DNA from: Caulobacter radicis
GTDB lineage: Bacteria > Pseudomonadota > Alphaproteobacteria > Caulobacterales > Caulobacteraceae
Direction: 5' to 3'
DNA length: 64,000 nt
Assembly: GCF_003094615.1 (NCBI RefSeq)
Contig: NZ_QDKO01000032.1
Coordinates: forward strand, 124,001-188,000
Both the position numbers and the translations under genes were made by a program. Of this stretch, positions 8,541 to 16,620 are shown in pieces. Below the pieces are notes generated by a model, which was not told the origin of the DNA, searched no databases, and saw only the letters and a program-made list of their open reading frames with translations. Within the stretch, counting starts at the first letter, position 1. Every line of letters begins with the position of its first letter.

Positions 8541-9740
8541 TCAGGGCAGTTTGGCCCCGGATTCGATCCAGGCGCCAAGCTTGGCGCGCTCCTCATCGGT
8601 CATATGGGTCTCGTTGCCAAGCGGCATGCTCGTGCTGACCACCGCCCGTTCCTTGATCTTGGGCGCATAGCGGGCGATGTGCTCGGGACTGTCGAAAGTC
8701 ACGCCGTTTGGCGGGGCGCCGAAGCCGCGGTGCGTGGGCTTGGCGGCGTGGCAGGTCACGCAGTGCTTCTGCACGATCGCCTGGGCCTCGAAGAAGCTGA
8801 CCGGACCCAGCACGGCGGGCGCCTTGGGCTTCTGGCTGGCGATCACGCTGACGGCGAACATCAGCATGGCGCCGTAGAACAGGAAGTCGTGCCGGATGAT
8901 CCCGTGGTGGCGCAGGTTGAAGAAGTGGCGGATCGAGATCCCCGCAGCGCCCACCAGCGCCAGCAGCAGCCAGGCCAGCGGATGGCCGGTGATCGCCGGA
9001 TAGTGGTTGCTGATCATGATGAACAGGATCGGCAGGGTCATGTAGTTGTTGTGCATCGACCGCTGCTTGCCCGCCGCGCCCAGGCGGGGGTCGACCTCGC
9101 GGCCGGCCAGCATGTCGGCGACGATCTTGCGCTGGTTGGGGATGATGGTCAGGAAGACGTTGGCCGCCATCGCCGTGCCGATGATGGCGCCGACATGGAT
9201 GAACGCCCCGCGGTCGGTGAAGAGGTGTTGCAGGGCGTACGCCGCGCCGATCAGGGCGCAGAACCAGACGATGCCGAACAGGCGCGGGCGCTCCACCAGC
9301 GGCGAGCGGCACAGGCCCTCGTAGACGGCGAGGCCGCCGAAGATGAAGGCAAGGCCCACGCCCACCGCCTGCCAGTGGCTGAAGGCGTGCTTGGCCGGGT
9401 CGATCAGATAAACGGGCGCGCTCCAGTAGTAGAGCACGAAGAGCAGGGCGAAGCCCGACAGCCAGGTGGTGTAGGCCTCCCACTTGAACCAGTGCAGGTG
9501 GCCGGGCATGTGGGCCGGCGCGGTCATGTACTTCTGCGAGTGGTAGAAGCCGCCGCCGTGCACGGCCCACAGCTCGCCCTTCACCCCGTCCTTGGGCGGC
9601 CTTCCATCCAAGGACTCTGGCGCCCGCAGGTTATTGTCGAGCCAGACAAAGTAGAACGAGGCGCCGATCCAGGCGACGCCCGCGATCACGTGCAGCCAGC
9701 GAAGCGCCAGGTTCAGCCAGGCGGCGAGATCATAGTCCAT
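8541..9740 (-). CDS. puuD: membrane urate hydroxylase with C-terminal cytochrome c domain
   Basis: A 399-aa protein with about eight transmembrane segments (WLNLALRWLHVIAGVAWIGA, LSGFALLFVLYYW and others), conserved HWFKWEAYTTW, and a C-terminal c-type haem motif CVTCH near residue 330 with Met ligand candidates in STSMPLGNETHM. This is the architecture of PuuD, which oxidises urate to 5-hydroxyisourate at the membrane and passes electrons through its cytochrome domain. It directly abuts uraD (ATG immediately after the TAG stop). No cytosolic urate oxidase is seen here, so PuuD is the presumed entry step. Confidence 0.93.
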   Translation of the reverse strand: MDYDLAAWLNLALRWLHVIAGVAWIGASFYFVWLDNNLRAPESLDGRPPKDGVKGELWAVHGGGFYHSQKYMTAPAHMPGHLHWFKWEAYTTWLSGFALLFVLYYWSAPVYLIDPAKHAFSHWQAVGVGLAFIFGGLAVYEGLCRSPLVERPRLFGIVWFCALIGAAYALQHLFTDRGAFIHVGAIIGTAMAANVFLTIIPNQRKIVADMLAGREVDPRLGAAGKQRSMHNNYMTLPILFIMISNHYPAITGHPLAWLLLALVGAAGISIRHFFNLRHHGIIRHDFLFYGAMLMFAVSVIASQKPKAPAVLGPVSFFEAQAIVQKHCVTCHAAKPTHRGFGAPPNGVTFDSPEHIARYAPKIKERAVVSTSMPLGNETHMTDEERAKLGAWIESGAKLP

Positions 9741-10247
9741 CTACTGCGTCACCGCGTCCTGGATGCGGAGCTTTGAGATCAGGCCGATCTGGGCGATCGC
9801 CTCGGCGATCTCGGCCTCGGGGTCGTTGGCCAGGCGCGCCTGCATGGCCCGCAGGATCGAGGCCTTGTCGTTCAGCCGCACGGCGATGATGAACGGAAAG
9901 CCGAAGCGCTTGCCGTAGGCGGCGTTGAGGTCGTGGAAGCGCGCGAACTCCTCGGGCGTCAGCCGGTCGAGGCCCGCGCCGGCCTGCTCGGCCGTGCTCT
10001 CGGCGGTAAGCTGCCTGGCGATCGCGGCCTTGCCGGCCAGTTCAGGGTGGGCGCGGATCAGGGCCAGCCTGTCGTCGAGAGGGGCGGCGTTCAGCACCTG
10101 CATCATCGCGCCGTGCATGGCCTCGATGCTGTCGAAGGGGCGGGCGTCCCAGGCGCGTTCGACCACCCAGGGCGACAGCTCGAAGGCGAAGCCCAGGGCG
10201 GTGACGAAGGCTTCGCGGTCCATCTGATTGAGATCGAAAAGTCTCAT
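9741..10247 (-). CDS. uraD: 2-oxo-4-hydroxy-4-carboxy-5-ureidoimidazoline (OHCU) decarboxylase
   Basis: A 168-aa all-helical protein of normal UraD length. The family motif RAHPELAGKAAIARQLTAES contains the catalytic His, and FPFIIAVR lies further on. It converts OHCU to S-allantoin, the step after PuuD and hydroxyisourate hydrolysis. A hydroxyisourate hydrolase gene was not found in the window. The ATG overlaps the puuE stop by 4 bp. The purine-rich tract immediately upstream (AAGGGGGAAGGGAG) is one arm of a REP-like repeat and presumably acts as its ribosome-binding site. Confidence 0.92.
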   Translation of the reverse strand: MRLFDLNQMDREAFVTALGFAFELSPWVVERAWDARPFDSIEAMHGAMMQVLNAAPLDDRLALIRAHPELAGKAAIARQLTAESTAEQAGAGLDRLTPEEFARFHDLNAAYGKRFGFPFIIAVRLNDKASILRAMQARLANDPEAEIAEAIAQIGLISKLRIQDAVTQ

Positions 10248-11281
10248 CTCCCTTCCCCCTTGATGGGGGAAGGGCCGGGGATGGGGGTGAATGCTGAGGT
10301 CGAGCCGGAAGCGGTGTTTGACCCGGCAAGCGCCGTATCCACCCCCATCCCAACCCTTCCCCCATCAAGGGGGAAGGGCTTTGAGTACGGATGGGTGGCG
10401 ATCCAGTGGCGGGCGATGTCGATGCGCTTGGCCACCCAGACCTTGTCGTGGCGGGTCACATGCTCGAGGAACCGGCGAAGGGCCATGATCCGGGCCGGCT
10501 TGCCGACGATGCGACAGTGCAGGCCGATACTCATCATCTTCGGCGCGGTCTCGCCCTCCAGCCAGAGCGCGTCGAAGGCGTCGCGCAGATAGGCGAAGAA
10601 CTGGTCGCCGCTGTTGAAGCCCTGGGGGGCGGCGAAGCGCATGTCGTTGGTGTCGAGCGTGTAGGGCACGATCAGCTGGGGCCGGCCGTGCTGGTCGTCC
10701 CAGTAGGGCAGGTCGTCGCTATAGCTGTCGGCGTCGTAGACGAAGCCGCCTTCCTGGGCGACCAGGCGGGCGGTGTTGGGGCTGGTGCGGCCCTGGTACC
10801 AGCCCAGCGGGCGCTCGCCGGTCAGCCGCTTGTGGACCTCGATGGCCTTTTCGATGTGCTCGCGTTCGAGATCCTCGGGAAAGTGCTGGTAGTCGATCCA
10901 GCGATAGCCGTGGCTGGCGATCTCCCAGCCGGACTTCATCATCGCCTCGACGACGTCAGGCGCGCGCTCCATGGCCTGGGCGACGCCGTAGACGGTCAGC
11001 GGCAGGTCGAATTCCTCGAACAGGCGCCGGATGCGCCAGAAGCCGGCGCGCGAGCCGTATTCGTAGAGGCTCTCCATCGACATGTGGCGCATGCCCTCGA
11101 TGGGCTGGGCGCCGACCATCTCCGACAGGAAGTATTCGCTGACCTTGTCGCCGTGCAGCACGCTGCGCTCGGCGCCTTCCTCGTAGTTCAGCACGAACTG
11201 CACGGCCACGCGCGCGCCGTCCGGCCATTGGGCGTGCGGCGGGTGCTCGCCATAGCCTATGAGGTCGCGGGGGTAGTCCAT
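10244..11281 (-). CDS. puuE: allantoinase, polysaccharide-deacetylase-like
   Basis: A 345-aa metal-independent-type allantoinase. It opens MDYPRDLIGYGEHPPHAQWP, with VQFVLNYEEGAERSVLHGD, EIASHGYRWIDYQ (NodB-like His block), GWYQGRTSPNT and DLPYWDD, all typical of PuuE. It hydrolyses allantoin to allantoate. The final 40 or so residues, from PFPLDGGRVGMGV onward, are translated from a paired REP-like repeat (10248-10379) and look like an acquired tail with no enzyme homology expected. The start at 11281 is preceded by GGAGG at 5-nt spacing, and that GGAGG also lies within a repeat arm. Confidence 0.93.
   Translation of the reverse strand: MDYPRDLIGYGEHPPHAQWPDGARVAVQFVLNYEEGAERSVLHGDKVSEYFLSEMVGAQPIEGMRHMSMESLYEYGSRAGFWRIRRLFEEFDLPLTVYGVAQAMERAPDVVEAMMKSGWEIASHGYRWIDYQHFPEDLEREHIEKAIEVHKRLTGERPLGWYQGRTSPNTARLVAQEGGFVYDADSYSDDLPYWDDQHGRPQLIVPYTLDTNDMRFAAPQGFNSGDQFFAYLRDAFDALWLEGETAPKMMSIGLHCRIVGKPARIMALRRFLEHVTRHDKVWVAKRIDIARHWIATHPYSKPFPLDGGRVGMGVDTALAGSNTASGSTSAFTPIPGPSPIKGEGR
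10248..10379. repeat. paired inverted REP-like repeat inside the puuE 3' end
   Basis: The arms at 10248-10290 and 10338-10379 are approximate reverse complements. Each is also internally palindromic around CCCCCTTGATGGGGGAAGG-type cores. The pair encodes the C-terminal tail of PuuE and overlaps the ribosome-binding region of uraD. Confidence 0.85.
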
Positions 11282-11282
11282 C

Positions 11283-11405
11283 AGATCCTCCCCCTGAAGG
11301 GGGAGGTGGCCGCGAAGCGGTCGGAGAGGGGAGTTGTTTCCCACGCCTGCCGGACTTCCCCCTCCGTCGCCTTCGGCGACACCTCCCCCTTCAGGGGGAG
11401 GATCT
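11283..11405. repeat. paired inverted REP-like repeat between pucG and puuE
   Basis: The arms at 11283-11332 and 11354-11405 share AGATCCTCCCCCTGAAGGGG ends in opposite orientation. It fills the whole 139-bp pucG-puuE gap and provides the GGAGG Shine-Dalgarno of puuE. The same repeat family occurs at 43127-43262 and, more loosely, at 52197-52329. Confidence 0.9.
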
Positions 11406-11420
11406 TGAGCGCCGTCACCA

Positions 11421-12650
11421 TCATGCGAACACCCCCAGCGCCGCGTCCACGCCCGCCCCGGCCGGCGCCACGAAACCCTCCCAGCGCAGCACCGCCTCCA
11501 GCGCCGCCAGGGTTTGCAGCACCGCGTGCTTGCGGGCGTTCACGCCCATGGTCCCGATGCGCCAGATCTTGCCGGCGAGAGGGCCGAAGGCCGCGCCGAT
11601 CTCGATCTCGAACTCGGTGCGCATGCGGGCCTTCACCCGGTCGTAGTCGACGCCGGCCGGGGCGATCACGCCGGTGACGTTGGTCATCTTGTGGGCCTGG
11701 TCGCCGTAGACTTGCAGGCCCAGGGCCTCGACGCCGGCGGTCATGGCCGCGCCGGCCTGCTTGTGGCGGGCGAAGCGGGCCTCCAGCCCTTCCTCCAGCA
11801 CGATGCGGGCGCATTCGCGGGCGGCGAACAGCATGCTGGCCGCCTCGGTGTGGTGGTTCAGCCGCTTGTCCGACCAGTAGTCCATGATCATGGCCAGGTC
11901 GAAATAGTTGGAGGCGATGCGCCGGCCGTTCCCCGCGCTGCCGGGCGTGGCCAGGCCCTTCTCCACATGGCGGCGGGAGAAGATGTGGTCGGCGGCCTTG
12001 TCGCTGATGGTGATCGGGGCCGAGCCGGACGGACCGCCCATGCACTTCTGCAGGCCGGCGGTGACGATGTCGGCCTTCCAGGCGTCGACCGGAACGCTCA
12101 TGCCGCCCAGCGTGGCGGTGGCGTCGACATAGAGCAGCGCCCCGTGCCGCTGGCAGATCTCGCCGATCGCCTCGATCGGCTGGGCGATGGTGGTCGAGGT
12201 GTCGCCGTGCACGCAGGCCACCAGGCGCGGCTTCACGCGGGCCACCGCATCCTCGACCGCCTGCGGATCGACGACCTGGCCCCACTCGCCCTCGACGAAG
12301 GTGACCTGCGCATCGCAGCGCTCGGCGATCTCGGCCAGCAGCAGGCCAAAGCGCCCGGCGTTGACCACCACCACGTCGTCGCCCGGTTGCAGGGTCGAGA
12401 CCAGCGCCGCCTCAATGCCTGCGCGCGAGGTGCCGTCGACCACGAAGGTCCAGCGGTTCGTGGTCTGGAAGACGCCACGATACAGCGCCATGACCTCGTT
12501 CATGTAGCCGGTGAACTCGGGGTCGAACTGGCCCAGCAGCTGCACCGACATCGCCCGCAGCACGCGCGGGTGCACGTTGATGGGACCGGGACCCATCAGC
12601 AGGCGGGCGGGGTGGTCGAGTTCTTTGAAGGTGTCCATACGCCTATCCAT
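11421..12650 (-). CDS. pucG: (S)-ureidoglycine-glyoxylate aminotransferase
   Basis: A 409-aa PLP-dependent class V aminotransferase. Visible features are RLLMGPGPINVHPRVLRAMS at the N-terminus, DGTSRAGIEAALVS, VDATATLGGMSVPVD with the PLP-contacting Asp, and TAGLQKCMGGPSGSAP with the Schiff-base Lys near residue 200. PucG-type enzymes transfer the amino group of ureidoglycine to glyoxylate; alanine-glyoxylate and serine-glyoxylate aminotransferases are close relatives, but the purine operon context favours PucG. The ATG at 12650 overlaps the allC stop as TGATG, suggesting translational coupling; a second in-frame ATG at 12638 is also possible. Confidence 0.88.
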   Translation of the reverse strand: MDRRMDTFKELDHPARLLMGPGPINVHPRVLRAMSVQLLGQFDPEFTGYMNEVMALYRGVFQTTNRWTFVVDGTSRAGIEAALVSTLQPGDDVVVVNAGRFGLLLAEIAERCDAQVTFVEGEWGQVVDPQAVEDAVARVKPRLVACVHGDTSTTIAQPIEAIGEICQRHGALLYVDATATLGGMSVPVDAWKADIVTAGLQKCMGGPSGSAPITISDKAADHIFSRRHVEKGLATPGSAGNGRRIASNYFDLAMIMDYWSDKRLNHHTEAASMLFAARECARIVLEEGLEARFARHKQAGAAMTAGVEALGLQVYGDQAHKMTNVTGVIAPAGVDYDRVKARMRTEFEIEIGAAFGPLAGKIWRIGTMGVNARKHAVLQTLAALEAVLRWEGFVAPAGAGVDAALGVFA

Positions 12651-13972
12651 CAAGTCGTCATCCCGGGCGCCCCGCAGGGGCGATCCGGCCGGGATGACGA
12701 TGAGAATTCAGTCGAGAGTTTTTCCACGAACCCGACCATGGCCTGGGCGGCCAGGGCGCAGTCGGCGTCGGTGACGGCTTCGGCGGGGTTGTGGCTGATC
12801 CCGCCCTCGCAGCGGATGAACAGCATGGCGGTGGGGCAGAGGTCGGCGATGACCATGGCGTCGTGGCCGGCGCCGCTGGGCAGGCGGCGGGCGGGTTGCG
12901 CCCCCAAATCGTCCAAGTCGCCGACGGCGGCCGCCAGCAGGTCGGCCAGGCCCGTATCGCAGGGGCTCTCGGCCAGCTGCTGCATCAGGGTGACGCTGAC
13001 CTTCAGGCCGCGCCGCTCGGCGATGGCCTCGATCTCCGCCGTGATCGCGGCGACGGCGGCGTCGCGGGTGGCCGAGGTCTCGGCGCGGATGTCCATCGAG
13101 AACTCGACGGCGCCGGGAATGACGTTGAAGGCGCCGGGCAGGGCGGTCATGCGACCGACCGTGCCGACCAGGCCGTCGATTCCGCCCAGCGGACCTTCGC
13201 GGCAGATGTGTTCGAGGGCCAGAACCGCCTCGGCGGCGGCGGGACCGGGGTCCTTGCGCAGACCCATGGGCGTGGTGCCGGCGTGGCCGGCCTGGCCCTT
13301 GAAGCGGACGAGTATGCGCTTCTGGGCGGCGATGGCGGTGACGACGCCCAGGGCCAGGCCCTCGGCCTCAAGCACCGGACCCTGCTCGATATGGGCTTCG
13401 AGGAAGGCGAAGACCTCGCCGGGCTTGCGGGCGGCCTCGACGAGGCGGGTGGGATCCAGGCCGAAGGCGGCGAAGGCCTCGGCAAGGCTCGTACCCTCCG
13501 CGTCGGTCATCTCCATCACCTGGGGATCGACCGTGCCGGCGACGGCGCGGCTGCACGCCATCGAGGCGGGGAAGCGCGAGCCTTCCTCGTCGCCGAAGGC
13601 GATGGCCTCCAGCGCGAAGGGCAGGCGGCGGCCCTGGCGATGGAAGGTCTCGATCAGGTCGACGGCCAGCATCACGCCCAGGGCGCCGTCATAGCGCCCG
13701 CCGTTGCGCACGCTGTCGATGTGCGAGCCGATCAAGAGGGCCGGGGCGCCGGGCGCCTCGCCCTCGTAGCGGCCGACCAGATTGCCGGCCGGATCGAGGC
13801 GGACGGCCATGCCGGCCTCCTCCATCCAGAACTTCAGGGTGTCGAGGGCGGCCTTGTGGGCGGGGGTCAGGAACCGGCGCACCAGCATGTCGTCGGCCTC
13901 GCTGAACGGCGCCGCGCCCATCAGGTCGCAGCGGGCCTTGGCCCTGACGCCGATCTCGAACGCTTGAGTCAC
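12650..13972 (-). CDS. allC: allantoate amidohydrolase, M20 family
   Basis: A 440-aa Zn-dependent amidohydrolase/carbamoylase. Conserved features are GSHIDSVRNGGRYDGALGV, FGDEEGSRFPASMACSRAVA, LEAHIEQGPVLE, GQAGHAGTTPMGLRKDP, and GAGHDAMVIADLCPTAMLF with a metal-site His. It hydrolyses allantoate to ureidoglycine, CO2 and ammonia. The first gene of the operon starts with GTG at 13972 after GGGGAGCGGA; a longer ORF upstream lacks a ribosome-binding site. Its last 16 or so residues (SSSSRPDRPCGAPGMTT) are encoded by a REP-like hairpin and look like an acquired tail. A beta-ureidopropionase or hydantoin carbamoylase is the alternative, less likely here. Confidence 0.9.
   Translation of the reverse strand: MTQAFEIGVRAKARCDLMGAAPFSEADDMLVRRFLTPAHKAALDTLKFWMEEAGMAVRLDPAGNLVGRYEGEAPGAPALLIGSHIDSVRNGGRYDGALGVMLAVDLIETFHRQGRRLPFALEAIAFGDEEGSRFPASMACSRAVAGTVDPQVMEMTDAEGTSLAEAFAAFGLDPTRLVEAARKPGEVFAFLEAHIEQGPVLEAEGLALGVVTAIAAQKRILVRFKGQAGHAGTTPMGLRKDPGPAAAEAVLALEHICREGPLGGIDGLVGTVGRMTALPGAFNVIPGAVEFSMDIRAETSATRDAAVAAITAEIEAIAERRGLKVSVTLMQQLAESPCDTGLADLLAAAVGDLDDLGAQPARRLPSGAGHDAMVIADLCPTAMLFIRCEGGISHNPAEAVTDADCALAAQAMVGFVEKLSTEFSSSSRPDRPCGAPGMTT
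12656..12699. repeat. REP-like hairpin in the allC 3' end
   Basis: CGTCATCCCGG (12656-12666) and CCGGGATGACG (12689-12699) form a perfect 11-bp inverted repeat around a GC-rich centre. The same core is found in the arms enclosing the GIY-YIG gene at 3 kb. It lies within the last codons of allC, just before pucG. Confidence 0.85.
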
Positions 13973-14105
13973 TCCGCTCCCCGCCGTTTCGTCGCCCCAC
14001 CCGATAGCAGGCTGCGCCCGCCGGTCTTCCCCGGCAAGCGCCTCGACGGCGAAGTCTCCGCCGATTGCCCGCGCAAGCGCCAACCGCATCCGCGGGCGCC
14101 TGCTT

Positions 14106-14125
14106 GTAAGTCATAAATCACTTAC
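14106..14125. promoter_or_regulatory. dyad GTAAGT-N8-ACTTAC upstream of the purine operon
   Basis: A perfect 6-bp inverted repeat with an 8-bp AT-rich spacer lies in the 221-bp divergent gap between allC and the COQ7-type gene. It is the most AT-rich part of the gap and a plausible operator for the cluster's TetR protein. There is no direct evidence of binding. Confidence 0.4.
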
Positions 14126-14193
14126 TTTGGCGGCGTCGAGCGCCGGCTTGGCCTGTCCTTGTCCTGTCGCTGTGCAGGTTGCATGTTGCGCTC

Positions 14194-14763
14194 ATGTCGA
14201 CCCCGAAGAACCGCACCGTCGAAGCTCGCATCCTGCGCGTGAACCACGGCGGCGAGCATGGGGCGATCCGGATCTATCGGGCCCAGATCGCGCTGGCCCG
14301 ACTGCGCGCGCCTGACCTGCTGCCGTTCCTGACGCGGACTCTCGCCCACGAGCGCGAGCACCTGGAACGCTTCCGGGCCCTGATGCCGACGCGCGCGGCC
14401 AAACCCTGCCGCTTGATGTGGATCTGGTCGGTCGGCGGTGTGGCGCTCGGCGGGGTGACGGGCGTCCTCGGCCGCAAGGCGATCCTGGTCTGCACCGAGG
14501 CGGTGGAGCGTACGGTGCATCGGCATCTCGACGACCAGCTGGCCTGGCTGGGCGAGCGCGACGCCGAGATGGCCGCGACGATCCACGACATCCAGCAGCA
14601 GGAGCTCGGGCATCTGCGCTACGCCGAGAAGGAGCGTGGGGCGCCGAATGGGCTGACCGCGTTGCTGGATGCAACCATCTGCATCGCCGTCGAGGCGCTG
14701 ATCTGGCTGTCGACCCGCGGAGACTCGCTGCGCCTCGCCCGGACCCTGCGGGCGGCCGCCTAG
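14194..14763 (+). CDS. coq7: COQ7-type demethoxyubiquinone hydroxylase
   Basis: A 189-aa ferritin-like di-iron protein. The ligand pattern of COQ7 is visible: RVNHGGEHGAIRIYRAQ, HEREHLERF, CTEAVERTVHRH and HDIQQQELGHLRYAE. COQ7 hydroxylates the demethoxyubiquinone ring in the last oxidative step of ubiquinone synthesis at the inner membrane. Hydrophobic WIWSVGGVALGGVTGVLG helps membrane docking. The ATG at 14194 follows weak ribosome-binding sequence. It is divergent from the purine operon and convergent, with a 4-bp overlap, to the MscS gene, so it is probably monocistronic. Confidence 0.9.
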   Translation: MSTPKNRTVEARILRVNHGGEHGAIRIYRAQIALARLRAPDLLPFLTRTLAHEREHLERFRALMPTRAAKPCRLMWIWSVGGVALGGVTGVLGRKAILVCTEAVERTVHRHLDDQLAWLGERDAEMAATIHDIQQQELGHLRYAEKERGAPNGLTALLDATICIAVEALIWLSTRGDSLRLARTLRAAA

Positions 14764-15860
14764 GCGCCGCCCTCCGCCGCCAGCGCCAGGCGCTTCTTCG
14801 GGAAGGCGTCGGGCAGTTCCTCGCGCAGGAAGGCCATCATCTTCTCGCGCACCTCGCAGCGCAGGTCGAAGGTGGTGGGGGCGTTGCGGGCGCTGACCAG
14901 GCAGCGCACCTCCATGACCTCGGGCGTGATGTCGGTGACGGCCAGGTTGACCACCTTGCCGTCCCAGCGGGGCGAGGCCTTGGCGATCTCCTCCAGCTTC
15001 TCGCGCAGGCGGTCGACGGGCGCGGACGGGTCGACATACAGCATGGCCGTGCCGATCAGGGCCGCGCTCTCGCGGGTCCAGTTCTGGAACGGGGTCTGGA
15101 TGAAGTAGCTGAGCGGCAGCACCATCCGCCGCCAGTCCCACAGGCGCACCACCACGTAGGTGGCGTTGATCTCCTCGATATTGCCCCACTCCTTCTCGAC
15201 GATGACGGCGTCGTCGATGCGGATCGGCTGGGTGACGGCGATCTGGATGCCGGCGATCAGGTTGGTCAGCAGCGGTTGCAGCGCCAGGCCCACGATCAGC
15301 GAGGCCGCGCCGCCGGCGGCCAGCAGGCTGACGCCCCATTGGCGCACGCCGGGAATGGTCATCAGCGCCAGGGCCAGGGTGAAGATGCCGATCAGTATGG
15401 CCATCGCCCGGCGCAGGATGCGGATCTGGGTGATGTGCTTGCGGGCCAGCAGGTTGTCTTCGACGTCGACCTTGAAGCCGCGCATGTAGAGCGCCGCCCC
15501 GATGTCGAGCGCGGTCATGGCCATCCAGCCCAGCAGGATGATGAACATCACCAGCAGCAGGTGCTTGGCGGTGGCGGCCTGGGCGACGTCGAGCGGCGCG
15601 ATCGAGACGGCCGCGCCAAGAGCGGCGACGATGAAGGCCATGCGGGTAGGACGGCGGGTGCGGGCGATCATCGCCTGCCAGAAGGCGTCGCGCTTGGCGA
15701 AGCCGTGGCGGACGATCCGCACGGCGACGGCGTGGACGGCCAGGGCCAGGGCGATGGCGGCGACGATCAGGGCCAGGCTGATGATCCAGGGCGGGGCCCA
15801 GGCGATCAGCCACACGGAGTCGTTCAGCCAGTCAGGCAGCCAGGCGGGAAGATCCTTCAT
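14760..15860 (-). CDS. MscS-family mechanosensitive channel
   Basis: A 366-aa membrane protein with an extended N-terminal region of about four transmembrane helices, followed by the MscS pore and beta domain: GGAASLIVGLALQPLLTNLIAG, VTQPIRIDDAVIVE, EEINATYVVVRLWDWRRMVLP and YFIQTPFQNWTR. The C-terminal alpha/beta domain completes the fold. Such channels release solutes on hypo-osmotic shock. The start was set at the ATG before KDLPAW; an upstream TTG is less convincing. It sits between coq7 and the anti-sigma gene, with 49 bp to the latter. Confidence 0.92.
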   Translation of the reverse strand: MKDLPAWLPDWLNDSVWLIAWAPPWIISLALIVAAIALALAVHAVAVRIVRHGFAKRDAFWQAMIARTRRPTRMAFIVAALGAAVSIAPLDVAQAATAKHLLLVMFIILLGWMAMTALDIGAALYMRGFKVDVEDNLLARKHITQIRILRRAMAILIGIFTLALALMTIPGVRQWGVSLLAAGGAASLIVGLALQPLLTNLIAGIQIAVTQPIRIDDAVIVEKEWGNIEEINATYVVVRLWDWRRMVLPLSYFIQTPFQNWTRESAALIGTAMLYVDPSAPVDRLREKLEEIAKASPRWDGKVVNLAVTDITPEVMEVRCLVSARNAPTTFDLRCEVREKMMAFLREELPDAFPKKRLALAAEGGA

Positions 15861-15909
15861 GACCGGGGCCAACGCGCCCGGGCCCTCATGGCTCCCCGAA
15901 AAACGCCGT

Positions 15910-16620
15910 TCAGGCCTTGGCGAACTTGCCCGCCGCGCGCACCGAGCCGGTGGCCACGCCCGTGGGCGAGCCGCCGATCGGCTCGTCGGTGACGGCCAGC
16001 AGGGCGGTGTAGGTTCCCTCGCCGCGCAGGTCCGGCGGCATCGGAATGCGCATCGGCTTGTCCATCGGGATCACGCCCAGCGAGATGGCCTTCTGGCCCT
16101 CGGGGATGATCCAGAGTTCGGCGTCGCGCCCTTCCGGCATCTTCATGCCCATCGGCGTCAGCATCACCTGGTCCATGCCGTGGTCGAGGGTGGCGATGAT
16201 CATCGGCTTGTTGGTGGCCGGGTCGGCGATCAGCGCCACCTCGGCCGCCTGCGGCCTGGCCGGGGGCAGGGCCGGGCGCGGCAGGATGGCGATGACCACG
16301 CAGGCGGCCGCCAGGGCCATGGCGCCGGCGGTGAGGCCGCGCCACAGGGCGATGTTGCTCCAGGCCGAAGGCTTCAGCGGCTCGGCGACCATGGCCTGGA
16401 TGCGCGGCCACAGGCCCTCGGACGGTTGCGCGGCGGCGATGTCGGCGGCCAGCGGCGTCAGGCGCTCCTCCCACCAGGCCACGGAGCGGGCGAAGGCCGG
16501 GTCGGCGGCCAGGCGACGCTCTGCTTCCGCGCGCTCGGTCGCGTCCAGCACGCCCAGCACGTACTCGCCGGCCAGGGGGCGTTCTTCACCTTCCGGCGGA
16601 ATGTCGGTCGCGTCGGTCAT
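15910..16620 (-). CDS. rskA: anti-sigma factor, RskA type
   Basis: A 236-aa protein: an N-terminal cytoplasmic anti-sigma part (LAGEYVLGVLDATERAEAER), one transmembrane helix near residues 93-111 (GLTAGAMALAAACVVIAILP), and a periplasmic RskA domain with AELWIIPEGQKAISLGVIP. It would sequester the adjacent sigma factor and release it after regulated proteolysis, as known for M. tuberculosis RskA. The ATG overlaps the sigma stop by 4 bp (ATGA), showing coupled expression. Confidence 0.9.
   Translation of the reverse strand: MTDATDIPPEGEERPLAGEYVLGVLDATERAEAERRLAADPAFARSVAWWEERLTPLAADIAAAQPSEGLWPRIQAMVAEPLKPSAWSNIALWRGLTAGAMALAAACVVIAILPRPALPPARPQAAEVALIADPATNKPMIIATLDHGMDQVMLTPMGMKMPEGRDAELWIIPEGQKAISLGVIPMDKPMRIPMPPDLRGEGTYTALLAVTDEPIGGSPTGVATGSVRAAGKFAKA

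Noticed and set aside
11282-11344. Longer puuE start at 11344
   Set aside because: It would translate a REP arm (NNSPLRPLRGHLPLQGED); the ATG at 11281 gives the conserved MDYPRDLIGYG start.
13973-14089. Longer allC start at 14089
   Set aside because: The extra 39 residues lack homology expected for the family; GTG 13972 has GGGGAG upstream and gives a typical N-terminus.
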